Assembly: GCA_031769625.1 (NCBI GenBank)
Contig: JAUIMM010000646.1
Span: 2,589,001-2,653,000 of the forward strand
Direction of reading: 5' to 3'
Length of the DNA stretch: 64,000 bases
DNA from: Taudactylus pleione
Lineage: Eukaryota; Chordata; Amphibia; Anura; Myobatrachidae
Within the stretch, counting starts at the first letter, position 1. The number at the start of each line of letters is the position of its first letter. Below the pieces are notes generated by a model. It saw only the letters and a list, made by a program, of their open reading frames with translations. It made no database searches and had not been told where the DNA came from. The translations under genes and the position numbers were made by a program. Shown here one piece after another: positions 1 to 11,729 of this stretch.

Positions 1-268
1 ATTATGCTGCTGGGGGAGGGTTAGGTTTCGTGTTAGGCACTAGGGGGAGGGTTATGGTTAGGCTGCAGGGGGTGGGGGTAGGATTATGCTGCTGGGGGAG
101 GGCTAATCCTCCAGCTGCGGAAAATAAGGATTAGGGTTAAACTGCGAGAAGGGAGGTTTAGGCTGCCGGAAAGGCGAGTTAGGGTTAAGGGGAGGGTTAG
201 GGTACTTAACTGCATGTGCCGGGATGTAAACCCTGACTGATTCCTATGGATTAGGATTAGGTGTGGTG
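1..268. repeat. TTAGG-like G-rich minisatellite
   Basis: Degenerate tandem array of units such as GGGTTAGG and GTTAGGCTGCAGGGGG; the phrase ATTATGCTGCTGGGGGAGGG occurs at 1-20 and again near 83-102. The units are interspersed with G-runs, so this is not a true telomeric (TTAGGG)n tract. Related arrays occur near 5.68-5.85 kb and 60.1-60.37 kb. The left end lies outside the window. Confidence 0.7.
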
Positions 269-1157
269 GGGTCAATACTGTAAGTGATTAGCTACAGCAT
301 GTGCTGCTTCACAAGACTTAGGGCCCCATTTATCAACGAGACTTAACCCTTTTAGCACTACGTCCTCCTTTCAATATTTAACAAACAGCAGTAATCTAAG
401 ATAACCACAGCTTGTAACTGCATCACTTACGCCATCTTCAAATGGTGAGATGTGATACGGTCCCCATTGCCAGCAATGGGGCCCTGGCAGCGAAGCCTTC
501 CAGGTACTGGAAGAGCCCTGCCAGGTGAAAGTGTCATGTGTATGCGCATGACACTGTAACCCGTCACTGGCAGTTGTAGGCTGCCAGCAACAGAGCAGAA
601 ATCGCCACTGAGGACCTCACTGGAGAGGTAAGTAATAATGAATACTAGTGGCATATTCTATAGTATCACTGCGATACTAAACAAAATATACAACTGGTAT
701 TTAGTTACTTTCTTAATTGGGACCCTTCAGTAGATGTGACCCTCACAAGTGAGGAAACCATGAGAAGTGCTCACAGACAGAGCAGGAAGTAGGGCTGCAT
801 AAGGACAAGGATATAAATAGAGCAAGTCAGAGTCAGTCAGAGTCTGTCAGGTAGAGTGACAGTCAGAGTCAGTAACTGTGAGAGTCATTTCTGTAAGGAC
901 AAGAGAGGCATTGGGACAATCAGCAAAGGTACTGCCCTGTGCTCGCCTATGAGGCTCGCCATGTGTCCTTCGGTAATGGCAGAGTCACTGAAGTCACAGG
1001 TCTGAGATAATCATGAGAGGACTCCTTAGGATTAAGGTATTCATGAAGAGTAATGAACCCTATTATCAGCAAACATTAACCAGGTCATAGTACTTGCCAA
1101 ACCTGAGGACCAGAGAGGGATTAATAGAAGAAGTCAGTGAAGTTTATATCTCTGCTA
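269..1157. other. Unassigned intergenic stretch
   Basis: No credible coding sequence or classifiable repeat was recognised. Around 815-890 there is a short tandem motif of the type GTCAGAGTCAGTCAGAGT. The small open frames here have no recognisable domains. Confidence 0.5.
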
Positions 1158-1165
1158 CAATTAAT

Positions 1166-2242
1166 TAGGGATGTGCGCCGGACCATTTTTGCCGGATTTG
1201 GATTTGGTTCTAATTCGTCGTCCAGCTTCGGATTTGGATTTGGATTTGCCAAACCGCGGTGACTGGCTTTGGATTTGGATTTGGATTTTTGTACAAAAAT
1301 TAACAAAAAAAAGCTAAAATCACATAAATTTACAGTCAATTTAGACCACCTCACAGTTTAAATTATAGTTTTCACCATTATTGGCCAAAGGTTGCAGTGA
1401 GCTGACTGGTTACCAAGCGACAAAGCAGCGTCACAGACACCACAGTTTAAAGCACATCAATGACACATGCAGTCCCCTTAGTAGTGGTGCCCCCTATGCA
1501 GTCCTCTTAGTAGTTGTGCCTCCTATGCAGGGCCCCCAGTAGTAGTATGCCCCCCGTAGCAGGCCCCCAGTAGAAGTGCCCCCATTAGCATGCCCCCCAG
1601 TAGCAGTGTCCCCCAGTAGTATGCCCCCCATTAGCAGTGCCCCAGTAGTATGATCCCCAGTAGCAGTGCCCCCCAGTAGTATGCCCCCCAGTAGCAGTGC
1701 CCCCATTAGGATGCCCCCAGTAGTATGCCCCCCAGTAGCAGTGCCCCCATTAGCATTCCCCCAGTAGTATGCCCCCCAGTAGCAGTGCCTCCATTAGCAT
1801 GCCCCCAGTAGCGCCCCCTTAAAAACACACAAAGAAAAAAAGAAAAAAAAAAAACTTACCTGAATCCCCGCTCCTGCCGCCGTCCGTCCCGCTCTGCTGC
1901 TCTATTACGCGCAGAGGGAGCCAGAAGACGGAGCTCCCTCCGTGCAGCAGCCAATGAGAGTCTGCCTGACTCTCATTGGCCGCTATTACAAACACACAGC
2001 TGCCGCTGGCGGCTGTGTGCTTGTGTCTGTGTACGGCAGACCGCTATCACAGTGGTCTGCCCTACACTAGAGGAGCCCTGACGTCGGATTCTCTAGCGAG
2101 AATCCGACATCGGGAGGCTGCTGTTCGGCCCCGAACGGGGATCCGAGTCAGGCGGTGAACACCTGAACAGGGTTCGGGTGGACTCAGATCCCCTATGTTC
2201 GGAGCGGTTCGGATTCCACAGAATCCGAACCACTCATCTCTA
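1166..2242. mobile_element. Non-autonomous hAT-like element, TIR TAGGGATG
   Basis: The ends are TAGGGATGTGCGC on the left and a right end whose complement begins TAGAGATGAGTGG. A perfect 8-bp duplication, CAATTAAT, flanks it at 1158-1165 and 2243-2250, which is diagnostic of the hAT superfamily. There is no transposase. Inside are a GGATTTGGATTT array (about 1195-1290), a CCCCCAGTAGTAG-type minisatellite (about 1475-1815), a splice-donor-like CTTACCTG (minus-strand CAGGTAAG) near 1855, and a 29-bp palindrome near 1951-1979 with CCAAT at both ends. The same 246-bp family occurs at 59133. Confidence 0.85.
1475..1815. repeat. Minisatellite CCCCCAGTAGTAGTGC
   Basis: Tandem degenerate units of 13-30 bp with the core GTGCCCCCCAGTAGTA or GCATGCCCCCAGTAG. 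The array lies inside the hAT-like element at 1166-2242. Similar units recur in the elements at 31.3-32.0, 34.8-35.2, 50.6-51.6 and 52.3-52.8 kb, in either orientation. Apparent reading frames through it are artefacts of the repeat. Confidence 0.85.
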
Positions 2243-2445
2243 CAATTAATAGTAACCAATTAGAGACTCATAGTGCTTGCTTCATCTTGGTACAGGGAAG
2301 AGACATCAGGGAGGTACCAAATACTTTCTTCTGAATTCACTTAATTGTAAATTAGAGGCAAAGAGTGAGTCCTAATGTAAGAGAAAATAAAACCTTTCTG
2401 TCAAGTGGAGCATTACCTGCATGGCACTCATTATAAAGAAAAATA

Positions 2446-3900
2446 TTATTATTATTATTATTATTATCATTTGTTTATATGGCGCCACAAATGTTCAGCA
2501 GCGCCTTACAAAGTACATAAACAAATAGGTTGACCAATGGCTTACAGTACAATACAATAGAGGATGATAACAAAGATAATGGGCCTGATTCAGACCCACT
2601 CGCAAGTGGCTGTCCGCTCGCAAGTGGGTCGATGTTGTGCTCTGCGCATGCGCACGACGGCGGGAGCTCCGTCGTGCGCATGCGCCAGACGCGACGAGCG
2701 AAGGACTTTCCTTCGCTCGTTGTGTCTGATCAAAGGGGGCGTGCTGTCGATGTTGATTGACAGCACGCCCCCTTTGGTGGGCGTGCCGGGGGCGTGCCTC
2801 CCTGACGGGGGCGTTCCCATGGGAACGCCTCCTGTCAGAAGCCGGCTCACTGACATCACTAGTGATGTCAGTGGGAGTGATTTTGGCTCTGATAGAGCCA
2901 AAATCACTCCGGGGCTTGCGGTTGAAAACCTCAACCGCAGGCTCCGGCTCGCAGTTTCGATGGTCGCGATGGTCACGACCATCGCGGCCATCAAACTGCA
3001 CGCTCGTATAGGCTGTGGGTGGTGACCCACAGCTATACGAGTATCCAGGAGGATGCTCCATTTTTATGGAGGGCGGCCCTCATTCAGAGCGTGCGCTCTG
3101 CTCAGAGCGTACGGCTCTGAATGAGGGCCAATGTACATAGCTACATTAGCGACCATAACACCCGGATAAGCAGCAGAGCAAAGCGACCAAGTGTTAGGTG
3201 CCCTAGTGGGGAGTAAGAAGTAGATGAAAGTAAAGTAAGGAGAAGATCAAGAGGGTAGAGGGCCCTGCTTGTAAGAGCTTACATTCTAAAGGGGAGGGAC
3301 AGACATACAGGTGTGACACAGATGAGGTAGACAGGGAGGAAGGAGCATGTAGTAGCAAGTTAAGGTGAGAGCTGGAAGGTATTCATGAAGTAGTGGGTCT
3401 TGAGAGCCCATTTGAAGGATTGTAAAGAGGAGGAGAGTCTGATGGGAAGAGGGAGAAAGTTCCAAAGGTGGGGAGCAGCGCAGGCAAAATCTAGGAGGCA
3501 GGAGGGGGAGGAAGTAATCAATTGGCATGAGAGGCGGCGTGCATTTGTTGAACATAGAGGGCAGACAGCAGAGTGAAGGGAGATGAGGTCAGAGATGTAA
3601 ATGGGAGATGAATGGGTGAGGGCTTTGTAAGTGAGTGTGAGAACTTTGAATTGGGTTCTGAAAAGGAAGGGAGCCAGTGGATGGCTTGTAGGAGAGGGAA
3701 GGCAGATGCAGAGCATTTGGAAAGGAAGATGAGCTGAGCAGCAGCATTGAGGACAGACTGGAGAGGAGAGAGAAGGGAGTTGGGGAGGCCAGATAGGAGG
3801 AAGTCACAGTAGTCCAACCTGGAGATGACCTGTGAGTGTATGAGAGTTTTGGTGGCGTCCTGGGTGTGAAAGGGTCTAATTTTGGAAATATTTTTAAGAT
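2446..3900 (-). mobile_element. L2-type LINE, 5'-truncated 3' end (split by MITE)
   Basis: Read on the minus strand, this is the end of a non-LTR retrotransposon ORF2 followed by its 3' UTR. Conserved C-terminal phrases are visible in alternating frames: LDYC-like MDYCDFLLSGLPNS and LQSVLNAAAQLI (about 3750-3817), LTLTYKALTHSSPIYISDLI (about 3580-3640), and CAAPHLWNFLPL and LQSFKWALKTHYF (about 3390-3490). These match the L2/CR1 group reverse-transcriptase C-terminal region, here broken by frameshifts. The tail ends in the complement of GGCGCCACAAATGTTCAGC and a (TTA)n microsatellite at 2446-2467, as usual for L2. The 5' part is missing, and a MITE interrupts the 3' UTR at 2581-3129. Other copies of the same tail are at 30841 and 63530. 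Confidence 0.8.
2581..3129. mobile_element. Hairpin-chain MITE, copy 1
   Basis: The termini are GGGCCTGATTCAGA on the left and, complementing the right end, GGCCCTCATTCAGA. It is flanked by a 3-bp duplication, AAT (2578-2580 and 3130-3132), inside an L2 3' UTR. There is no coding sequence. The body is a head-to-tail series of short palindromes: a stem around GCGCATGCGC (about 2643-2690), AAAGGGGGCGTGCTGTC with its complement (2735-2778), TGACATCACTAGTGATGTCA (about 2849-2868), and others. It is GC-rich within AT-rich surroundings. The superfamily is uncertain; a 3-bp duplication would fit PIF/Harbinger or CACTA, but the TIR matches neither convincingly. Confidence 0.85.
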
Positions 3901-5560
3901 GGAAATGACAGGACTGAGTAATATTGAGTAATTGCTATATATTACATTTTATTGGGTTCTTTGCATCCATGAGTTTTGGCAAAAATATTCATGTGTGGTG
4001 TGAGCAGTAGAACAGTACTGTTAAGAACGTACATTAGTACAAGATAATTCAAGTAAAAGACTAGGTAGCAATAACTAGTGCAAACAGACCATGATCCAAC
4101 TTTCATAAAGTGCACCAACAGAGCTATGACCATTACAGTATATAAAGAGACTCATGTAAAGTATTATATTGATAACAAGTATAAGTTTGACCTCCTAATT
4201 TAAAGCACTAATGTGCGGGTTGATTGCAAGATGGCAGAGATTTAGGTGTTTACATTTCTTATGTGTTAAAGGGATTTTATTGTTCTTGGTTCATGTGATA
4301 TATATTTTATTGTTAAGTTTCATCAGTCATTTTTTTTAGGCTGAGTGACAGGAATTGTGAATTTAAGGACAACATGGGTAAGGGTATAGGTGGGAAGTTA
4401 CTACAGGGAACAACGTTTTGGTTAAGGAAAAGGAGATCTGAGTGTTCTTTTAAGAGATTGTATTGTGTGGAGTTAGAATATTTTACTTGTGTATAGAACA
4501 ACAACAATAATAAGAATAATTAAATTTCTTGAATGTTCAGTATCTCTTTTGTCTATCCAAAACCCTCTTTATATACCTCTTAAAAAAATACCAACACTCT
4601 TTTGGGGTTTTTTATTTTCATCTCTGTGACAGTGTGTTGTTTATTAGGATAGGATGGGACAATTTTCATCACAACTATAGCTTAGGCCATAAGGATTCAT
4701 TCTAGCTGACTCCTGAAAAGAAGATAAAGGTTTGGGTGGATGCACTATCTACTGTGGCTCTACAATGCATCAAGGAAAACAAAAGAAAGGTGAGCCGATG
4801 TTACATATGCAAATTTACTCAAATTTGAAAACTATACTAAATTTGGCAATACACTCAAACGTTAATACACTAAAATGTAAAAGAACAGAAACCCCAGGGC
4901 TGGGAGATCCCTGGGTTTGACATCAGCAAGTGAAACATCTATCACGTTTCACCTTGTGTCAGCTTTAGGCTTGCATGCTTCCTTTGATAGAAATATTTTT
5001 AATGAAACCTCTCTGCATGTCCAATGTGGTGCCAAGAAATATCCAAAAATAAAGAGATGGAAGTTCTGGGCCTTTGTGATGAGAGTCTGAGGTTGTATCC
5101 TTCAGGCAGCCTACAGTATGTAAATCTGGCCTACTGTAGCTTTGTGGAACTACTGTAGCTTTGTGGAAAAGACCAAAAATTATATTTACATTTTTAATGA
5201 GATAAAAGGGTGAAGAAGGCATATATTTTTTTCGAGAGAAAGGGACTAAGCCACTTTCAATATGATAAAGGATTTAATTCATGCATCAGTGCTGAGTAGG
5301 GGGATATCAAGCATTGTCCTATATTCTTGATGAGATACATCTTACATCTTCCAGCTGCACTTTAACATAAAAGCCTTTATCTAGACATGCTTTGGCAATG
5401 AATAAAGAAAGTCCAGATGTCCACTCACTCTCATCATTATTTTTTAAGCCATAAATGAAGATGAACTATGCAGTATTTTAGGAAAAAGGCAGAAAAGTGG
5501 TGGGGGTGGAAAGTGGTATTACATGTACACATTGGCACTAGATGAAGTTATGAGACTGGC
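3901..5560. other. Unassigned AT-rich sequence
   Basis: No recognisable gene or classifiable repeat. The short open frames (up to about 85 codons) have no domain-like composition. A (AAC/AAT)n patch lies near 4499-4520. Confidence 0.5.
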
Positions 5561-5945
5561 GGCTGTGATGGCGCCGGTCTCAATACCGACAAGGGACTTA
5601 AGATAGGCATCGAAATACTGACGCCTATCTTAATCCTGATGCCAGGAATGCCGAAGGATGGCAAGTCAAATGAGGTACGTTTGGGGCACCCTGGTTAGGT
5701 TTAGGGAGCGTAGCGGGGTTAGGTTTAGGGTTAGGCACCACTGGGGGGAATAGGATTAGGCACAAAGGGGGGAGGGTTAGGTTTAGGCACGAAGGAGGGG
5801 GGTTAGGGTGCAGGGTGGGGAGGGTTAGGGGGGGAACGGGGAGGGTAAGTATACTTACCCGACCCCTGTCGGGATACCAACCATCAGGCTGCAGTTGTCG
5901 GTATTCTGACAGGAAGCATCCCAACAGCCAGCATTACATACCCAT
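5560..5945. mobile_element. TTAGG-array element with conserved hairpin (copy 2)
   Basis: Contains a 32-nt hairpin at about 5601-5633 (AAGATAGGCATCGAAATAC and its complement), then a G-rich TTAGG-like array (about 5690-5850), then CCCGACCCCTGTCGGGATACC. The same order (hairpin with the loop-side phrase GAAAT, then TTAGG array, then CCTGTCGGG) recurs at 59.93-60.48 kb. That makes this a defined mobile or mobilised unit rather than simple satellite. Ends and superfamily could not be fixed. Confidence 0.55.
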
Positions 5946-6399
5946 TCCCATTGACACAGTCCACCTGCCAGTAAAGCGAGGAACACTACTGTAGGAAGAA
6001 TAGGAGTACACTTAGATACAGTATGCGTAGAATGGACCATCAAAGCTCATTGATGAAAAATAAAAGTGTTTTGCGTTGTGGACTGAGTGTAAATAACTTG
6101 CTATGTTAGTTATATATACATATTTAGATTGCAGTTTTATTTACTGTCCAGTATATTAGCTACTTTTTAATGAACGAAAGGTTAATCTGTGGGACGACAG
6201 GCTAATTTTGCTGTTCAGTATATACCAGCAAAAATGCAATAATATGTATGCAAAAATAGATAAATTAATAAATAAATTATGCAAAGTTGAGTCAAATCAT
6301 TGTGCTTGTAATCTATGCAGAGTGGAACCAGCTAATTTGTGGGCTGAATCAATCAAATTTCCAGTAAACTAGTGATGTCATGGAGGTATAGGGCACTAT

Positions 6400-6860
6400 G
6401 GGCTAGATTCACTACTGATCGCAAATGCAATAGTGATTACACACACAGTCTCACTGCGATAGAATGCTAATCCATTGCGATCGCTATGCCGCTGCAGCAC
6501 ACCATAAGGATGCCCACCTTAACCTACATACATCTGTAATCCTTAGCAAGACTGCGAAACCATCGGTAACATAGAGTACCATCGTAGCCTCACACACACT
6601 TGCACAAGTGGATAATATGTGCACGCCCATGCAACGGCGCCAAATGCACTGGCACTCCTGCATTTCGACAACCACGCCCGTCACCACCCAGAAATGGCAC
6701 TTCCTGTCAATCACTCTGCGATGGATCTGAATGGTCACTGTGACTGAAGTCCCGATGGCATTGGCTGGCTTGCGCACGCGCACTGCGATGCATACGTAGA
6801 ACGCAACAATCGGCCGATTGCGTGAGTAATCGCAGTTGCGATTGGAAGTGAATCAGGCCC
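6400..6860. mobile_element. MITE with GGGCTAGATTCACT termini
   Basis: The left end is GGGCTAGATTCACT and the right end is the complement of GGGCCTGATTCACTT. The body is rich in GCGATCGC and TGCGAT motifs in inverted arrangement. It shares the GGGCYDGATTCA terminus with the hairpin-chain MITEs at 2581 and 6930 but has a different interior, so it may be a related subfamily. No clear target duplication was seen (TAT against AAA). Confidence 0.6.
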
Positions 6861-6929
6861 AAAGTCCTCAGTCCTGTCATTAGTCCCTAGTGAAGTTACA
6901 GGACATAAACATTTGCTTTATCTCACTGA

Positions 6930-7462
6930 GGGCCTGATTCAGACCCAGTCGCAAGCGCTGAGCGCTCGCAATTGGGTTGATGGTGGCCCACAGCGCATGC
7001 GCACAATGAAGCCAGCTCCGTTGTGCACATGCGCGAGACCCGGCTAGCGACGGGCAATCCATCGCTCCGGGTCTTGCACCAAAGGCGCCAAGCTGTCGAT
7101 GTTGAGTGACAGCTCACCCCCTTTGGCGGGCGGGCCGTGGGGGTGGTTGCCCAAACGGAGGCGTTCCCATGAGAACGCCTGCCATTTGGGTGCGGCCCCA
7201 CTGACATCACGAGTGATGTTAGTGGAGAGATTATGGCTCTGTTAGAGCCGAAATCTCTCTGGGGCTTGCGGCCACGAGACCCTACCACAAGGGTCTCGTT
7301 GCAAGCCCGATGGTCGCGATGGTCTTGACCATTGCGACCATCATCATGGCCACTCACAAAAGCTGTGGGTGGTCACCCACAGCTATGCGAGCGGCCAAGA
7401 GGCCGAACCAAAAAAAAAAAAGCCCGGCCCTGATTCGGAGCGAGCGGCTCTGAATCAGGCCC
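6930..7462. mobile_element. Hairpin-chain MITE, copy 2
   Basis: The ends are GGGCCTGATTCAGAC and its inverted copy, with a perfect 3-bp duplication TGA (6927-6929 and 7463-7465). The interior follows copy 1: a GCGCATGCGC block, then the paired arms GGCGCCAAGCTGTCGATG and TGACAGCTCACCCCCTTTGG, then GACATCACGAGTGATGTT, then the TGGTCGCGATGG stem. The element has no protein-coding capacity. Confidence 0.88.
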
Positions 7463-7538
7463 TGAGTTAATAGGTAACAAGTGGACTTTGGAATTCTCTG
7501 AGTTTTCCTAATATTTGTTACACTACCAACATTTTTTA

Positions 7539-9486
7539 TTTTTTTTTAAATCAAGTATTTTTTATTTAAAGTTTTGAAAATACACCCAATTAAAAATAAT
7601 AAAAGCAAGTACGGCAAGTATGAAAAGTAAATTTTGTGGCATATACATACAGACAAAGCAAAGTATAAGGTATAGTCATATTATTTAGGATATACTTACA
7701 TACGAGTACCCGAAGGCACCATTCGGGTTCCCGAAGTAGGAGCTAGAGACCGAGAACAATAAGTATAAGAGGTGCATAAAAAATATCCCGCCATAAGACT
7801 GACCACACCCGCAAAAATAATAACTAAACAAATACAAAATACACCCAAAGCAACCCTACCCTATAACCCCCCACCCTGTATAGCCTATTCCCAACTCAGG
7901 TATACCTGGATCCCACATTTTCCACCCCCTAACTAAATTAATTTACTACTAACAGTCCCCCCCTCCCTCCCTCTGATTGAAAGGATAGATATTCGGATAA
8001 CTGACTGGGGCAAAAACACAAAAATGGCCATATCCAGGACGAAGCAGGCAGCCAGCTCCTCCTATAAACTACTTTCCCGCATTTCCGCAAAATGACTAAA
8101 AATATATATAGAAATACTGAAATATAATAGGCTAAAAAGCAAACAGATCACTTATATCTAAGGTGCTCTAACAGAGAAACTACCTTTACCAGGTAAGCAG
8201 GGTAATCCCATAAAATAGACAGAAGCTTAGAAATAGCCACAGCAAAATATATATAAAACAGAATATCTAGATATACCAGGAGTCTCATATAACAAACATA
8301 TAACCAAATAAAATATAATAATCACAAATTATATTAAATGACATACAAATATGTGATAAAAAGGATATATATAAGAATACTATAAAGTACTAGGCAATTA
8401 CAGAAGAATCTTCAAATATACTATGGCAGGTCATATCTTACTAACAACTTGCATATATCAACTGGTAAGGCAAAATAATAAATTGATGCAGATAAGTCCG
8501 GCCAAGCTTCGGCCCCCTGTGAAAATGCACCATAATGAGCAGTCCCGTTCCAGCATGCCTGAAAACCGACAGGAAAGTACATAAAATATTACAGAAGCAA
8601 GTCCTGGAACCACGGCAGACCCCACAGGTTTAAATATCTGAACTTGGCTAATGCAGAGAGAACCACAGACATATGGAAGGAGAAATACATGAACCGATTT
8701 TCCTCAAATGGAGTGTGAACTGCAGGATCAAAGAATGGAGATTCAGACATCTCAGTCTCCTCCCGGGGTTGCCAAGGGATACAGCAGGAAGCAAGAATAT
8801 TCATTTGTAAATCCCCAACTTTGCTGATTATTCTCTGAGCAGAGGCATTGATAGCTTGCAGGATCTGTTGTAGAGAGGCCTCCATGTTTGTTTTGTATGG
8901 GTGTGATGATAGCAGAAATCAGCAAGGACTGGGTATAGGAGCTGTGTAATAGAGGCTGGGGTGGGGCCCACACAAGAATTATGTGACCAAGGTTTACAGT
9001 GTAGGCAATCATACAGAGACACTGTCCCTCCACATGTACCCAGGATCCAGCAACCTTAGTGAAGCAGGGCAGGGACTGTATTCAGCCTCCTCACCTAAAA
9101 TGGCCACAGGACAGACTGACAGCTTGGTACATCAGAAAGGAGCTGGAGCATCCACCCACAACTGCGACCTTCGGACCACACACGCCAAGCACCAGACAAT
9201 GAGGACTGCAGCAGACCAGACAGCACAGGAGTGTCAGGAACAGCATAAAGGGAGACACTGCCGGGACCTCAGCTAGGCCAGGATACTGTCTTCAGTGTCG
9301 GAGCTGGTAAGTATAATTAGCAGGCACACAGGGGGACCAAACTACCTCCGGAGGTGCACTGATATGTAATGCACCTGAGGTTCAAGTTTCAGCCCAATAC
9401 CACCAGGGGAACAAGATAAAACATGGATATTTAGCAGGAGCTGGTGCAACCAGCTGTCTGCTCTGACCAGAGCCAAGCCACGCCCC
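7539..9486 (-). mobile_element. Short L1-like retroposon (internally deleted or non-autonomous)
   Basis: Flanked by a 13-bp duplication, CCAACATTTTTTA (7526-7538 and 9487-9499). On the minus strand it starts GGGGCGTGGCTTGGCTCTGG and ends in AATAAA-like sequence plus an A-rich tail (the T-run at 7539-7555), so it was copied by target-primed reverse transcription. A minus-strand frame from 8885 begins MEASLQQILQAINAS, heptad-like as in L1 ORF1 coiled coils, and runs 98 codons to 8589. No endonuclease or RT is present. Its 1.95-kb length suggests an internally deleted L1 or a LINE-dependent parasite. Confidence 0.6.
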
Positions 9487-9499
9487 CCAACATTTTTTA

Positions 9500-9895
9500 A
9501 TTTTAAACTAACCATACTAAGTACTATTAAGGAGTATTACATCAGCAATCCTCATTTTAATTAATCTTACATGCCCCATGAATAATGATCTTCCTCAATG
9601 TAGTACTTAAAAATCCATGATGACAGGGGATTCCTTAGGGGAGATTTCATGTTGCTCAGGAAACCCTCTGGGTGTTGAAAACAAGTGTACAACCTCCCAT
9701 GAATTAGTTTTGGTAACTTTAAAAAGCTGTAAGGAGATGGGAGGGACCAGTTCAGGAACCAGCAGACCAATTGTCTGCTGTCACGTCTACTTCACCAGGA
9801 GGTACCTTTCCACGAGGAGGGGAAGAGGAGGGGACTCCCCTCAGGAGAGCCTGCAGATACCTGATCCACAGGGGAAAGAGGTAGATCACTATCAG
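9500..9895. other. Unassigned flank
   Basis: No recognised gene or repeat. The sequence resumes the DNA interrupted by the L1-like insertion and is then cut by the LTR element at 9896. Confidence 0.4.
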
Positions 9896-11729
9896 TGTAA
9901 CACCTATTAAGGGGTGTACTGTTCAAAGTGTGGTGTTGCCTTACCAAATAATACTATTCCTGTTCGCCTTGGCAGGACTTGAACCGGTCCGGGTTGGTAC
10001 GTACTGGATCCAGGCAATATGATGTGTTCACAAAAAGTATTTATTTAACGGTAATCAAATAGTAAAGGCAATTCTGCACAGTAACACTGCATTAACCATT
10101 TACAATACATTAACATTGACACTCTTTTAACAGAATAAAGATACACTTTGATCCATTTTTATTATTATGGCTGGAACTCTGGAATCTTGATCCAACTGTG
10201 GAAGTAACGGGTTAATGGTACACATGCATATAATTGTCACATTCAAATGGCATAGCTCAGCATGAAGAAAGGTTAACGACAGTTACTTGGTGCACCAAGA
10301 AAACAAAACCAAAGTCTCCAGTTCTACCCCTGCATGCAAGGAATTATCTATTAGACAGTATTTGCAGTGTTTCCCGGGTTGGTGTTTAAGTTTGCAGAAA
10401 TGAGTCAAAATGTCTGCTATTTCTGCCAAATCCTGCACTGTGTCTTTCCTTAATCAATTTACAGTTTTTAGTTTTAGGAGATGTGGATATTCCCAAAGTA
10501 ATCCTCTCTGCCTGCTCTTGTTAGACAATGTTGATAGCTGACCTGAGTACTGTGTTTAATGCAACACTATCTCCTTAGAAGTAGCTGACTTGTAACTGAT
10601 TAAGCTCAATTTCAGTTAATTATAGCAGTCTCTTCTGGCTACTCTTATCCTGGTTTATTGTTTCTATGGAGTTCTATACGAAGGCCACTTTATTAGAATA
10701 ATGGAAAATCCTATGGGAACACAGATATGAGGTGGGGCGCTTCACTGCTGTTTATCTAGACCCTTGTCCTTTCCAACAGATGTAATATAAACTTCTGCAC
10801 TGTAGTGGTTATCACTTGAGGAGAGGTATAGCAGTCTGCTGATTTATTTATTCAAGTTAACTCCTAACTTGCACTGCACTGCTGTTGTGATTAATTACTT
10901 TTGCCTGTATAATGTAGTCTTGGAGGACTATCTGCACTGCTGCACTGAGTCTATTAATGTTTCCCCAGCTGCTAGTCCCTTTTTAGCCGGGAGCTAATTT
11001 TGACTGATGGGTGTAGAATAGCAGGGATTGGATTTATTACACACTGCTCCTCCCTCACTGCTACGCCTCCGTCCTGCTCGGTTCAATAGAAGTCGCGCCT
11101 CAGCTCTCGGCACTCTCTGGCCCAGCTGTCAGTCACCAATAAGGGGGAAAACTCTGGTGTGGCCCTTTGTTGACGCAGATTCCTCCCGACAGTGTCCGTG
11201 CAGTACTCTGGCTGCTCCGCACCCGAACCTCCTGCTGTCAGCGATGAGCCCCGCCGCTCACACCGTTCCCGGCAAAGGTTTTCCTCACAGCACGTTCCGG
11301 TATGTCCTGTCTCCTTCACCTCAGGCAAAACACTCCCAGGGGCCCCCGCGGGAGCCCCTCTTATACTCGCTGTCGTGTGCCGGTCACTTTCTCGCTGACC
11401 GCATGCGCCGCTAAGTCCCTGCACACCATTGGGTAGGTTGAGAAACAGTCTCCCCCTTTTAATAGTCACAGTGTCCTGTCCCGGGCGCATGCCCCCCCAT
11501 TGCCTCTTAGTCTAGTGAGGGTGGGCTGAACCAGGTTTTCCTTTGCAAGGGGGTCACATAAGTGTAACTGGCCACTTCAACATAACATGTATTTCAATAA
11601 ATCAACTTGCCTCTGCAGCTATTATTACGTTGTAAATATATAAATTACTGTTTTAACTTATGGACCTATATTTTTTAACCATGTATTATATAACATATCA
11701 ACTGAACTGTACCCTCTAGGAGTATCACA
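9896..11729 (-). repeat. LTR (3' LTR by coding strand) of the Gag-CSD element
   Basis: 1834 bp, uninterrupted, TG...CA ends. It matches 13860-14537, 15020-15233 and 28311-29250 in order. It therefore serves as the empty-site reference that dates the MITE and PLE-A insertions in the other LTR. GC-rich near 11030-11480. Confidence 0.92.

Noticed and set aside
2495..3061. 188-codon Arg/His-rich protein
   Set aside because: It runs through the palindromic MITE into the L2 tail; open by GC content, also open on the other strand.
11028..11490. Overlapping 128- and 135-codon frames in the left LTR (repeated at 28551-29164)
   Set aside because: They lie in the GC-rich part of an LTR, with different reading on both strands and no domain; the two LTR copies disagree in frame.
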